56,247 nt of DNA from a virus. Below the pieces are notes generated by a model, which ran no database searches, was not told the origin of the DNA, and was given only the letters and a program-made list of their open reading frames with translations. The DNA is taken from positions 1 through 56,247 of IMG/VR virus record IMGVR_UViG_3300012349_000002; one strand, given 5' to 3'. The stretch's first letter is position 1, and each line of letters starts with the position of its first letter. Both the position numbers and the translations under genes were made by a program. Shown one piece after another: positions 48,101 to 55,137 of the stretch.

Positions 48101-49875
48101 CGACGCCCAGTTCGATTCAGGATGTTGACGTGATTGATCTCGGGAACGGGTATGAGGTCGAGACGGTTACGATGGTTCCTGACGTATTCGTTTCTGGCAG
48201 CTACACCAAGACCGTCGAGAACCTGATCCCGGCGGAACTGCGCGCGGCGGTTCCTACCGTCGAGACAGATGAAACCAGTGCGGGCACGGCTTCTACTGAT
48301 CCAACGCTGCTGACCGGCGAACTGTCGCGTAACGAAGAACAGGTCAATGAATTTACGATGCGAGTCAGGATACGCAGTCTTGGCTCCATATCAGTCCCCG
48401 TAAGCATCACCGCGCTGGAGACGAATCAGGACAAACAAATCGTTTCCATTGTTTATACGCTTGAGCTGGTAGGAACGAACGCCGTTGTCCCGACAGCGTT
48501 GATAGACGTTGCGGTTAAAGATTTGGGGAACGGCTATGAGGTCGCCACAATCCGCACGATAGATTCGGTGTTCCCCGCTAACACCTATTCCAAGAGCATA
48601 CTCAACCTTATCCCGCCTGAGTTCCGAGCAGTTGTTCCCACGGTTGAGAGCGATGTTACCAGCGAGGGAACGGCGTCCACCGACCCGACGTTGTTAACGG
48701 GCGAGCTGTCGCGTTCCGAGACCCAAGTTAGCGAGTTCGTAATGCGGGTTCGCACCACGAGCTTTGGCAATGTGGTTCTTCCGATAACACTCACGGGCGG
48801 CGAAAAAATTGTGGAGAAATTTGGGTTACAACTGGTCGCCGACGAAGTAATCACCCTAGCCTACTCTGGCACAACCAGTATTCCAACCGGTTCATTGGTC
48901 ATTGACGCAGCGATCAAAGAGATCGGTGCTGGCATGGAAATTCTTACGACATTGGTCGTGGCTGATGCTGCATGGCCGATTATACCAAGCCGTTTGTGGG
49001 ATGAAAACATGCGGGTTGAGTATGACGAGACCAATCAAATCGTAGCTGTCGGGAGCGCAGAAGACCCTGATCCCGGCGGAGTATTTGCGTGGACATCGGA
49101 AGTAAGAGGGATAGACCAATGGCACGCGCGCAAGACGAACGTTAACAAGCCTAGTCCTCCCTATACGAATTCGACGACTGCGCTTGTCACTTATGACTTT
49201 AGGCCTTTTAAGTTCCCCGGGACAGTAGACGTGATCCTTGCTTATAATTCGGGTGCGGTGTTGGGGAATAGGGAAACCAAAGCTGAATTGGTGTTACACA
49301 CGATCAGAACATGGTGGCAGAAAAGTGCTACTACACCTACGGTAACGTTCGATGAGATCATCACGGATTCGGTTACGATCACAACCGCTGGTTTGACCAC
49401 CAATAGGACGTTTCAAGACGTGTTGCATGATGGCTTTTACGCGCAATGGCTGTATGCCACCGAATTTTTCCCTGCAACGACACCGAGTTTCACTGAGTAC
49501 TATAAAGGAACAGATGCCGGAACGTTCACCAATCACAATCAGATTGTAGCTTATACGATAGGCACGGGATACACGGTTGGAGACAATCTTACGATTGGAT
49601 TAGCGAGCATTCAGATTACGGGAGTTGGAATAGCAGGTTCAATTTTCAATTTTAATGTAACCGATGAGGGGGTAGGAGGAACCTATTTAAACCCCGTCAC
49701 AGCTACCGGCGGAACCGGGACCGGGGCTACATTCAACGTTACCGCGTACACCGTTCCTGATTACGTTCCGGGATCGCAATGGATAGGCACAGAGCGCATC
49801 GTTCACGCGTCGGTGACACCGGAGCGCGAGAAAGACATTTGGAGAATCTCAACCGAGTCTGTGACAATGCGATGA
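45184..49875 (+). CDS. Giant repeat tail-fibre protein, 1563 aa
   Basis: After an N-terminal region without recognised motif (begins MATTIIIVHEMPGLRNPPPE), residues ~370-1200 are six to seven repeats of ~129 residues. They alternate between two types: one with (R/E)NEEQVNEFTKRVRITSLGA and DLGNGYEV..R-T-I-P-x-VFDP, the other with RSETQVSEFVMRIRTTSLGD and DLGNGYEV..VPEVFKAGSYTKT. The C-terminal ~380 residues (WTSEVRGIDQWHARKTNVNK, Gly/Thr-rich turns) may be the receptor-binding end. Start TTG 45184 or ATG 45214; neither has a clear ribosome site. Confidence 0.65.
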   Translation: MATTIIIVHEMPGLRNPPPEQPVRTYPTPDITDQVLLEWVTSETASATPLEPGSDHPNQREFAGFKLGKQEVNPRDPFWFIRYWVIDQPDPDFYNYSIKYSSESNAHQILIRAYRELKDGYVPRTKGTALDDFPGAILVSEEAQQFPQTSEYFANYFNVIRVYETLPGPILTSTEFERDGIKKVVTKQRMLATVVVTEEDLTGGILTHRYEEAVDSVVSNQVVETITVDSESLLDDPEFSVSIPNVIPEIFRALIPTRTEGHIVPGEATAPTLGFGEFERSERQLHPLYKEVRFTVLDSVALPYTISGLKETDADKQVVDISMTLELDTATPSLPDATTDVEFKKLGNGMAVEIIRTVPEVFPRDSYTKSILNLIPEKLRATIPTFESTIDEPGAPSVDPILLTGELSRTESRLTEFTKRTRITSLGAISVPVSISATETRPDKQVATTTWTLELVGTSIVTPTSTLDVAVEDLGNGYEVQTVTTVPEVFKAGSYTKTILNLIPPELRATVPTTETDETSDGIASTDPTLLSGELSRNEEQVNEFTKRVRITSLGAITVPISITALETDRDKQIVSIVYTLELVGTNAVVPTALIDVEVKDLGNGYEVVTTRTIPTVFDPHTYTKSILNLIPERLRATVATVEADDTSIGTASTNPTLLTGELSRSETQVSEFVMRIRTTSLGDITVPVSISETKTRPDKQIETIVYTLELVGTSVATPNSTTDVAVEDLGNGYEVQTVATVPEVFKAGSYTKTVLNLIPPELRAAVPTTETDETSVGTASADPTLLTGELSRNEEQVNEFTKRVRITSLGAITVPVSITALETDKDKQIVSIVYTLENVGTNAVVPTALIDVEVKDLGNGYEVATTRTIPTVFDPHTYSKSILNLIPERLRATVATVEADDTSIGTASTDPTLLTGELSRSETQVSEFVMRIRTTSLGDITVPVSVSRTETTRDKQVATIVDTLELTGTSSATPSSIQDVDVIDLGNGYEVETVTMVPDVFVSGSYTKTVENLIPAELRAAVPTVETDETSAGTASTDPTLLTGELSRNEEQVNEFTMRVRIRSLGSISVPVSITALETNQDKQIVSIVYTLELVGTNAVVPTALIDVAVKDLGNGYEVATIRTIDSVFPANTYSKSILNLIPPEFRAVVPTVESDVTSEGTASTDPTLLTGELSRSETQVSEFVMRVRTTSFGNVVLPITLTGGEKIVEKFGLQLVADEVITLAYSGTTSIPTGSLVIDAAIKEIGAGMEILTTLVVADAAWPIIPSRLWDENMRVEYDETNQIVAVGSAEDPDPGGVFAWTSEVRGIDQWHARKTNVNKPSPPYTNSTTALVTYDFRPFKFPGTVDVILAYNSGAVLGNRETKAELVLHTIRTWWQKSATTPTVTFDEIITDSVTITTAGLTTNRTFQDVLHDGFYAQWLYATEFFPATTPSFTEYYKGTDAGTFTNHNQIVAYTIGTGYTVGDNLTIGLASIQITGVGIAGSIFNFNVTDEGVGGTYLNPVTATGGTGTGATFNVTAYTVPDYVPGSQWIGTERIVHASVTPEREKDIWRISTESVTMR
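46290..48700 (+). repeat. Tandem ~387-bp fibre repeats, alternating two types
   Basis: Units recur about every 387 bases (for example the SILNLIPE/P-x-LRA block near 46290, 46677, 47061, 47448, 47832, 48216 and 48600), and two unit types alternate, giving a super-period near 772 bases. Protein repeats are nearly identical, while many synonymous codons differ. Confidence 0.85.
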
Positions 49876-50096
49876 CGGTCGAGGAAAGAATAACAAGACT
49901 AGAGAATCACGTTCGCAACTTCAAGGTCGTTGTTGCTGGCGGCGGCGATGTGCTTGGGGGTTTTGGTCATTTGCCGTTGGCCGATACGACGCAGGAACGA
50001 TTAGATAACCTTGAAAAAGCAACGGCCAACTTCAAGCTAGAAGGAAGCGGTGTTCCGGTGTCGGGCAACTTCGATCACGGTTTCGTGATAGGCTAG
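49872..50096 (+). CDS. Coiled-coil/trimer-tip protein, 74 aa
   Basis: ATG 49872 overlaps the giant fibre stop (ATGA). A short coiled coil (MTVEERITRLENHVRNFKVV) is followed by Gly-rich beta turns (GSGVPVSGNFDHGFVIG). The following protein repeats this layout, so both may be small trimeric fibre caps or baseplate parts. Confidence 0.5.
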   Translation: MTVEERITRLENHVRNFKVVVAGGGDVLGGFGHLPLADTTQERLDNLEKATANFKLEGSGVPVSGNFDHGFVIG

Positions 50097-50098
50097 TC

Positions 50099-50944
50099 AT
50101 GGATTTAGAAGATAACATCGAGACCACACGCCGTGTTCGGCGATTAGAGGAACGTTTTAAACGCCTAAATATCCTAGGAGGTTCAGGAGTGCAGGTCGAG
50201 GGAGATGTTACGAAAGGCTACGCGGTTGATACGAGCCAATTAGGAGCAGAAGCAATTGTAGAAATTATTGGCGGAATACTTATTGGAGCTTGTTGTATAG
50301 GGGAAGCATGCAGTTTGACAACCGAATCAGATTGTATTGCTTCCGGGGGGGCCTTCTTAGGCGCTGGGACAGTTTGCAGTCCGAATCCTTGCCTTGTTGT
50401 GTTGCCTTCGTGTTCAACATGTTACTTTACTAACTCCTGCTTTGGCGACGGTAAACGTTGGCTGACGAAAACCTGTGTGACAAGTAGATATGCAATCGGT
50501 AATTTTGATTATGACGGTGACACGCAATGGGAGCAAGGTACCTTCTCTCAAACTCGTTCCTATGTGCCTGGTAGTTGCACCGAAGACAACAGTGGATGTG
50601 AAGGTTCCGGTCATATTCACATGCCGTTTATAGGTCCACCATATAATGAACCAGGTGGGGATTGTGATTATTCAGGCTGCGCCCCGCCGGTGGGATGCGT
50701 GATAGAGGGTTACGGAGAGATTTCGTTAGGGCGCGGAACGTCTGATGCGTGCGTTGATCTAGGACCAGGTTGCGACATCGGTGACTTTTATTGTGCAAGC
50801 TGTGGCGGTGGCATAACAAGTTGCTCTTCAGATTTTCAGGAATCCTATTATACGGTGGCTTGGCCTTGCTGCGACGGAAGTTGTGCCAACACAAGTGGAT
50901 ACGTTATTTATGATGTCTACTACTCAGACGAATGCTCGCCATGA
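50099..50944 (+). CDS. Cys-rich secreted-type domain protein, 281 aa
   Basis: N-terminus has the same coiled-coil start as the preceding gene (TRRVRRLEERFKRL, then GGSGVQVEG). The main part holds about 27 Cys residues, including GACCIGEACSLTTESDCIAS, a pattern typical of Cys-rich modules in Planctomycetota and related bacteria. No signal peptide is visible. Disulfide-rich fibre-tip or receptor-binding domain is likely. Confidence 0.5.
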   Translation: MDLEDNIETTRRVRRLEERFKRLNILGGSGVQVEGDVTKGYAVDTSQLGAEAIVEIIGGILIGACCIGEACSLTTESDCIASGGAFLGAGTVCSPNPCLVVLPSCSTCYFTNSCFGDGKRWLTKTCVTSRYAIGNFDYDGDTQWEQGTFSQTRSYVPGSCTEDNSGCEGSGHIHMPFIGPPYNEPGGDCDYSGCAPPVGCVIEGYGEISLGRGTSDACVDLGPGCDIGDFYCASCGGGITSCSSDFQESYYTVAWPCCDGSCANTSGYVIYDVYYSDECSP

Positions 50945-51141
50945 AAAAAGGTGACGCCATAGCCTTAGTCGCTCAGCCAATCGCCAGAGTTGCTGATGCG
51001 CTCTGGGGAACGGATTTGCAAAATTGTCCAGGTTGCAGTAAAACGAAAACTAACTTGAACAACGGCATGTCGCTTGCGGACGCTTTTTACGACCGATTCT
51101 GGTCGCAGAAACCAAAGAAAACCAAACAGAAAGAAAAATAA
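50941..51141 (+). CDS. Hypothetical basic protein, 66 aa
   Basis: ATG 50941 overlaps the preceding TGA. First part amphipathic (AIALVAQPIARVADALWG), middle CPGCSK knuckle, C-terminus Lys-rich (KPKKTKQKEK). Could bind metal or nucleic acid. No family recognised. Confidence 0.5.
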   Translation: MKKGDAIALVAQPIARVADALWGTDLQNCPGCSKTKTNLNNGMSLADAFYDRFWSQKPKKTKQKEK

Positions 51142-51144
51142 CAT

Positions 51145-51348
51145 ATGGACTATGTAGTAACTAAAAGTCAGCAGATCGCTGTAACAGCAGAATCTCCAGA
51201 TGAAGCCATTACCAAGGTAATGACCGGCGCGGAAGGAAATCCGATCTCAGCCAATTACTCAGCACAACCTAGGCCGCAAGCTCCTGCGCAGAGGCTCGTG
51301 CCGCAGCCGGGAATGCCAGCAATGCCGGTGCCTACGGTGCAACGGTAA
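51145..51348 (+). CDS. Hypothetical protein, 67 aa
   Basis: Small N-terminal strand/helix (DYVVTKSQQIAVTAESPDEA) followed by a Pro/Gln-rich tail (PRPQAPAQRLVPQPG). Begins right after the previous stop. No family recognised. Confidence 0.5.
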   Translation: MDYVVTKSQQIAVTAESPDEAITKVMTGAEGNPISANYSAQPRPQAPAQRLVPQPGMPAMPVPTVQR

Positions 51349-51392
51349 TTCCTTGACACCACAGCAACAATGAATTATCGCTCGCCGACCAA

Positions 51393-51746
51393 ATGATCGT
51401 TCCCGGTACGCTTAACCTCACGATGACGCGGGGTTGCACGTTTGAATCGTTCACCCTGCAAATGACGGATGTGAACGGTGATCCTGTCGATCTCACTGGG
51501 TTTACGACGAACGCTGAAGTCAGAGTTGCCTCGGGAACGACAGTCATAATCAATCTCTCCCCGTCGATCACGGACGCCGCTAACGGGATCATCACGATCC
51601 CGGAGATTAACGATGAGACCACGCTGACTTACACGGCCGCAACATATCTGTGGGATTTGTTATTGGAAGAGACCGCCCCTGACAATATGCAACGGATTTT
51701 GGCTGGACGCTTCGACATAATAAACAAAATCACGCTCTCGACCTGA
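51393..51746 (+). CDS. Ig-like baseplate/fibre-connector protein, 117 aa, paralogue of 25958-26314
   Basis: Shares with the gene at 25958-26314 the blocks DLTGFTTNAEVR, TDAANGIITIPEI and YLWDLLLEE. It directly precedes the collagen-like fibre gene, as the other copy precedes tail genes. A BppU-N-like connector role is plausible. Confidence 0.55.
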   Translation: MIVPGTLNLTMTRGCTFESFTLQMTDVNGDPVDLTGFTTNAEVRVASGTTVIINLSPSITDAANGIITIPEINDETTLTYTAATYLWDLLLEETAPDNMQRILAGRFDIINKITLST

Positions 51747-51747
51747 T

Positions 51748-53364
51748 ATGCCAATAGACGACATAGTATCCGTAAACGTCACCACGCCGGAAGGCATCCA
51801 GAACGTTATTGTTCAGGGAAACGTCGGAGGCACTGGACCAACTGGACCAACCGGGCCTACCGGGCCAACGGGGCCAGCTGGAGCAGATGGATTAAACACT
51901 CAAGCGGTTTACGTCAACTACCTGTTCTCAACGACGACAACGGATTCCGACCCGGGCAATGGCAATCTTCGTCTGAACAACGCCACGCAATTATCGTCGA
52001 CGGTTATCCGCGCCGATTTGATTGACGTTAACTCGCAGACCGTGACTGCGGTGTTGGATAACCTCGATGCGAGCACTAGTACCGTCAAAGGTTACATTAG
52101 GCTGTATAAAACTGATGATCCTACCAAGTGGATAGAGTTCACCCTATCTTCGCGAGCGTCTCCGAGCGGTTACAGAAATCTTACGGTAACTGAGGTTGCC
52201 GGTAGCGGGAGCAATCCCTTTGCTAATCTCGACCCGGTAACGCTGGTATTTTCGCGCACAGGCGACGCAGGCGTAGGCGCGACAGGCCCAACGGGCGGCA
52301 CCGGTGGAACGGGTGGAACAGGTGGAACGGGCCCGGCTGGCGCGACGGGACCAACCGGAGGAACCGGAGGTACCGGAGGAACTGGAGGCACGGGTGGAAC
52401 CGGAGGAACAGGCGGGGCTGGTCCAACTGGGCCAACCGGGCCAATGGCTGCGTCCGGTGCGGATGTTAGCAATTCTGCGACTCAAAGCATATCCGCGAGC
52501 ACGGATACGGCGCTCACGTTCGACACTGAAACGACTGATACAGACGGTTATCATTCGATTGTTTCTGCAACATCCAAGCTAACCGTCCCAACTGGTCAGG
52601 GTAACGCTTTCTTTACGATCACAGGCTGGTTCACGTTTGCGGCGTCGGTTGGCGGAACCGAGCGCACCGCAAAGATCAGGCTCAACGGAACCACGATAAT
52701 TGCCGAGCAGACTGAGCAAGGATTGGTCAATGCCAATCTGGACATGAACATTGCCAAGGTAATCAAGCTCGCCGACGGCGATTACGTCGAGCTAGTTGCC
52801 TTCCAGGACAGCGTAGGTTCTATCAATGTTCAGACCGGTGCTTCATTTTCGATAGCGCGCGAGGGTGGCCCTATCGGAGCCACGGGACCGACCGGCGGTA
52901 CCGGGGGTACTGGTGGTACCGGACCAGCAGGCGGCGGAACTTTGTCGCAGGTCAGCGGATCGGATTTTACTACGAGCAGTACTACGCTTGTGGATATTAC
53001 GGGATTAACCTTTGCGGCATCTGCTAACACCAAATACGAAGTGGACGTTTTGTTGACTGTTCAAAGCAGCACCTCGGCGGGATTAAAGCCATCTATCGCA
53101 TTTAGCGCGGCTGGCGCTACCGGGCAGTGGCAAGGACTGGCCAACTCTACAAGCGGTGGCGTTGTAGCGGGCTTGGCGCAAGTGATCGGAACGGCCAATA
53201 CCGCTGCTGTTATTACTACTGCGGCAACAACGGGAGGAATTTGGATGAAGACTATTGTAAATGTGGGTGCAAACGCTGGAAACATAACTGCCCAAATACT
53301 TAAGGTCACTAGCGGAACGGCCACTGTTTACATAGGTTCGAGGATGACGGTCACGACATTGTGA
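51748..53364 (+). CDS. Collagen-like tail fibre, 538 aa
   Basis: Short N-terminal domain (DDIVSVNVTTPEGIQNVIVQ), then Gly-x-y repeats (GPTGPTGPTGP at ~28-45), a beta domain, a second longer Gly-x-y block rich in GGT/GPT (~178-235), then a C-terminal beta region with a third short GGT block. Collagen-like triple helices form the shaft of many phage fibres; the beta domains probably trimerise or bind the receptor. It is followed by a GT4 transferase that could glycosylate its Thr residues. Confidence 0.7.
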   Translation: MPIDDIVSVNVTTPEGIQNVIVQGNVGGTGPTGPTGPTGPTGPAGADGLNTQAVYVNYLFSTTTTDSDPGNGNLRLNNATQLSSTVIRADLIDVNSQTVTAVLDNLDASTSTVKGYIRLYKTDDPTKWIEFTLSSRASPSGYRNLTVTEVAGSGSNPFANLDPVTLVFSRTGDAGVGATGPTGGTGGTGGTGGTGPAGATGPTGGTGGTGGTGGTGGTGGTGGAGPTGPTGPMAASGADVSNSATQSISASTDTALTFDTETTDTDGYHSIVSATSKLTVPTGQGNAFFTITGWFTFAASVGGTERTAKIRLNGTTIIAEQTEQGLVNANLDMNIAKVIKLADGDYVELVAFQDSVGSINVQTGASFSIAREGGPIGATGPTGGTGGTGGTGPAGGGTLSQVSGSDFTTSSTTLVDITGLTFAASANTKYEVDVLLTVQSSTSAGLKPSIAFSAAGATGQWQGLANSTSGGVVAGLAQVIGTANTAAVITTAATTGGIWMKTIVNVGANAGNITAQILKVTSGTATVYIGSRMTVTTL

Positions 53365-54437
53365 GACTGCATCTCGTTGCGCTTCCGCATACGCAGGTCT
53401 CTAATGAGTTTTGCGGATGCGCGTATACGTCTAACATTGTAAAATTTTGTAAGATGTTGGGGCAAGAGCATGAAATTTTCGTGTATGCACCTGACGGCCC
53501 ACCGATTAATGGCGCAACACTCGTTCCATGTTTTACATACGAAGAACGCACAAAATTGTTCGGAGAATATGATCCAGACCGAAACCCATCTTGGCCTACA
53601 GACCAACAATTTGTAGGATTTAATGAGCACGTCGTTGAAGCCCTGAAAGAACATCTAAGTGCTCGTGACCTAATTTTGATCTCTGCTGGCTGGTGCCATA
53701 AACTTGTATATGATTCCTTTCCAGCCCATATTAGGTGCGAACAAGGCGTGGGGTACGAAGGTATTATATCTACCTTCTGCGCTTTCCCTTCCTACGCTTG
53801 GATGCACTACGTCTATGTCAAAAAGAAAATAGACGACGGACGTTGGTACGACGTTGTGATTCCACATTTTGTCGATTCGGACGAGTTTCCTAAATTGAAT
53901 AGTGGCAAAGGGAAATACTTATTGTTCCTCGGCCGTATCATCGAACGCAAAGGTCCGCACATCGCTGGGGAAATAGCTCAGAGAACTGGATTGCCGTTGA
54001 AGGTTGCTGGTCCTAGTGGGAGACAAGTGGGCGAAGATATTGCCGGTGCGGGTGTGACGATTAAAAACGCTGAGTATGTTGGTTCAGTCAACATTAGAGA
54101 ACGTGCTGAACTCTTAGCAAACGCCAAAGCCCTAGTCGTCCCAACAACTTACTTCGAACCATTCGGTAACGTCGTAATCGAAGCTATGATGGCAGGTACC
54201 CCGGCGATAACGACCGACTGGGGCGCGTTTCCCGAGACCGTCCACAATGGCGTATCAGGATTCCGCTTTCGCACGTTGAAGGAAGCAGCGGCAATTATCG
54301 AGAAAGCTCTGTGGCCAGCCCCGAGCGTCATCCGCCAATACGCAACCCAACGCTTCTCCCTCGCCGCCGTCACGCCCAAATTCAATCACTGGTTTAATCA
54401 GCTCGATTCCCTCTGGGGCAAGGGCTGGTACGCTTAA
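53361..54437 (+). CDS. GT4 family glycosyltransferase, 358 aa
   Basis: GTG 53361 overlaps the fibre stop (GTGA). Typical GT-B layout: N-terminal LVALPHTQVSNEFCGCAYTS, a GRIIERKGPHIA linker region entering the donor domain, and the donor E-x7-E motif EPFGNVVIE (266-274). Its coupling to the collagen-like fibre gene suggests it glycosylates the fibre; acting on a surface or DNA sugar is the alternative. Confidence 0.75.
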   Translation: MRLHLVALPHTQVSNEFCGCAYTSNIVKFCKMLGQEHEIFVYAPDGPPINGATLVPCFTYEERTKLFGEYDPDRNPSWPTDQQFVGFNEHVVEALKEHLSARDLILISAGWCHKLVYDSFPAHIRCEQGVGYEGIISTFCAFPSYAWMHYVYVKKKIDDGRWYDVVIPHFVDSDEFPKLNSGKGKYLLFLGRIIERKGPHIAGEIAQRTGLPLKVAGPSGRQVGEDIAGAGVTIKNAEYVGSVNIRERAELLANAKALVVPTTYFEPFGNVVIEAMMAGTPAITTDWGAFPETVHNGVSGFRFRTLKEAAAIIEKALWPAPSVIRQYATQRFSLAAVTPKFNHWFNQLDSLWGKGWYA

Positions 54438-54721
54438 TCTGTCCGCTTTCTCGGAGAAGCTGCCACGGCAGCGATGCTGCGCATAACCAGCTTCTCAACT
54501 TTACGCCCACAATGCGGACAATACCGCTCCCGTTTTCGATATTCCCTGAAATATTCAGCCCTTCCTTGTTGCGCAACTGTCCCGCTTGCATCGGATGTGT
54601 TGCGTAACACGTCCTGCACTGCGGTGCCTTCCATCTTCTTCGCATACTCAACCGATCGCGCATGCCGAATCATACCCTCCTCGTGTTCACGCGAATCTCT
54701 CTGCTCTTTCGTCTCAATCAT
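54434..54721 (-). CDS. Small zinc-ribbon protein, 95 aa
   Basis: Start at ATG 54721 chosen because the stretch from 54775 would encode a Cys/Asn/Gln-rich leader made of the dyad repeats at 54726-54769. Charged helical N-terminus (EQRDSREHEEGMIRHARSVE), then YCPHCGRKVE, a CxxC zinc knuckle, near the C-terminus. It is transcribed against the fibre operon, and TGTTGCGCAAC-type sites lie in and upstream of it, so it may be autoregulatory. Confidence 0.45.
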   Translation of the reverse strand: MIETKEQRDSREHEEGMIRHARSVEYAKKMEGTAVQDVLRNTSDASGTVAQQGRAEYFREYRKRERYCPHCGRKVEKLVMRSIAAVAASPRKRTD

Positions 54722-54769
54722 AGGTTGTTGCGCTACACTGTTGCACAACATTTGTCCTGTTGCACAACA
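54567..54769. promoter_or_regulatory. Cluster of five TGTTGCGCAACA-like dyads
   Basis: Sites at 54567-54578, 54598-54609, 54726-54737, 54739-54750 and 54758-54769 read TGTTGCGCAACT, TGTTGCGTAACA, TGTTGCGCTACA and twice TGTTGCACAACA. The consensus is a 12-bp dyad around GC. Sites 3-5 are 13 and 19 bases apart (start to start) and lie directly upstream of the - gene. Confidence 0.55.
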
Positions 54770-54987
54770 ATTCATTCCTCGCTCGCCGCTGCTGCATCAT
54801 CACTAATGCCAAGGTAAGTAATTTAGTGGCAATTCGGGTTTTGAGTGAATAATTTGCGTGAGCGACCTTATACGCTGCCCGCCCGTCAATTCCCGGGGTG
54901 GCCTCGTCTCCCTACCGCTGGCTGGTAAAGCGGAGAAAAGAATGCTTTATATGAGTGATCTTGTCTGATATTATGGCCAAGTGATTG

Positions 54988-55036
54988 AATGAGAGCATGA
55001 TGCAATGCACGCTGCGCAGCATCATCTTATCTCATT
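54988..55036. other. 49-base imperfect hairpin
   Basis: Outer arms AATGAGA (54988-54994) and TCTCATT (55030-55036) and inner arms ATGATGC (54997-55003) and GCATCAT (55019-55025) pair, with a small internal loop and possible TGC/GCA pairs within the apical loop. No U-run follows. Could be an extruding cruciform, an sRNA fold or a protein-binding site. Confidence 0.5.
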
Positions 55037-55080
55037 GAACAAACGCTTCAGGATGCCCGCAGAATCGTTTTGATTGAGTG

Positions 55081-55105
55081 CCCGCTATCTTGACCCTCCC
55101 GGACA
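55081..55105 (+). repeat. 25-bp direct repeat, copy 2
   Basis: Identical to 7485-7509, here in non-coding sequence. Contains TTGACC, a possible -35-like element. Confidence 0.85.
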
Positions 55106-55137
55106 TACAGACACGGCATATCGCCTTATGTGTAAGG

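Larger units (their letters stand above)
54776..55137. other. Non-coding control region with hairpin and 25-bp repeat
   Basis: No convincing gene is visible. A 49-base imperfect hairpin (54988-55036: AATGAGA/TCTCATT outer stem, ATGATGC/GCATCAT inner stem) and the 25-bp repeat (55081-55105) lie here. It separates two leftward genes and could hold an sRNA, promoter or packaging/replication site. Confidence 0.4.

Noticed and set aside
46290-48700. Repeats that might be a CRISPR array
   Set aside because: Repeats are ~387 bp, encode protein, and are not identical at the DNA level.
54776-55137. Possible tRNA or tmRNA gene in the control region
   Set aside because: I saw short stem-like pieces but no complete cloverleaf, no conserved GGTTCGA-type T-arm and no CCA context.
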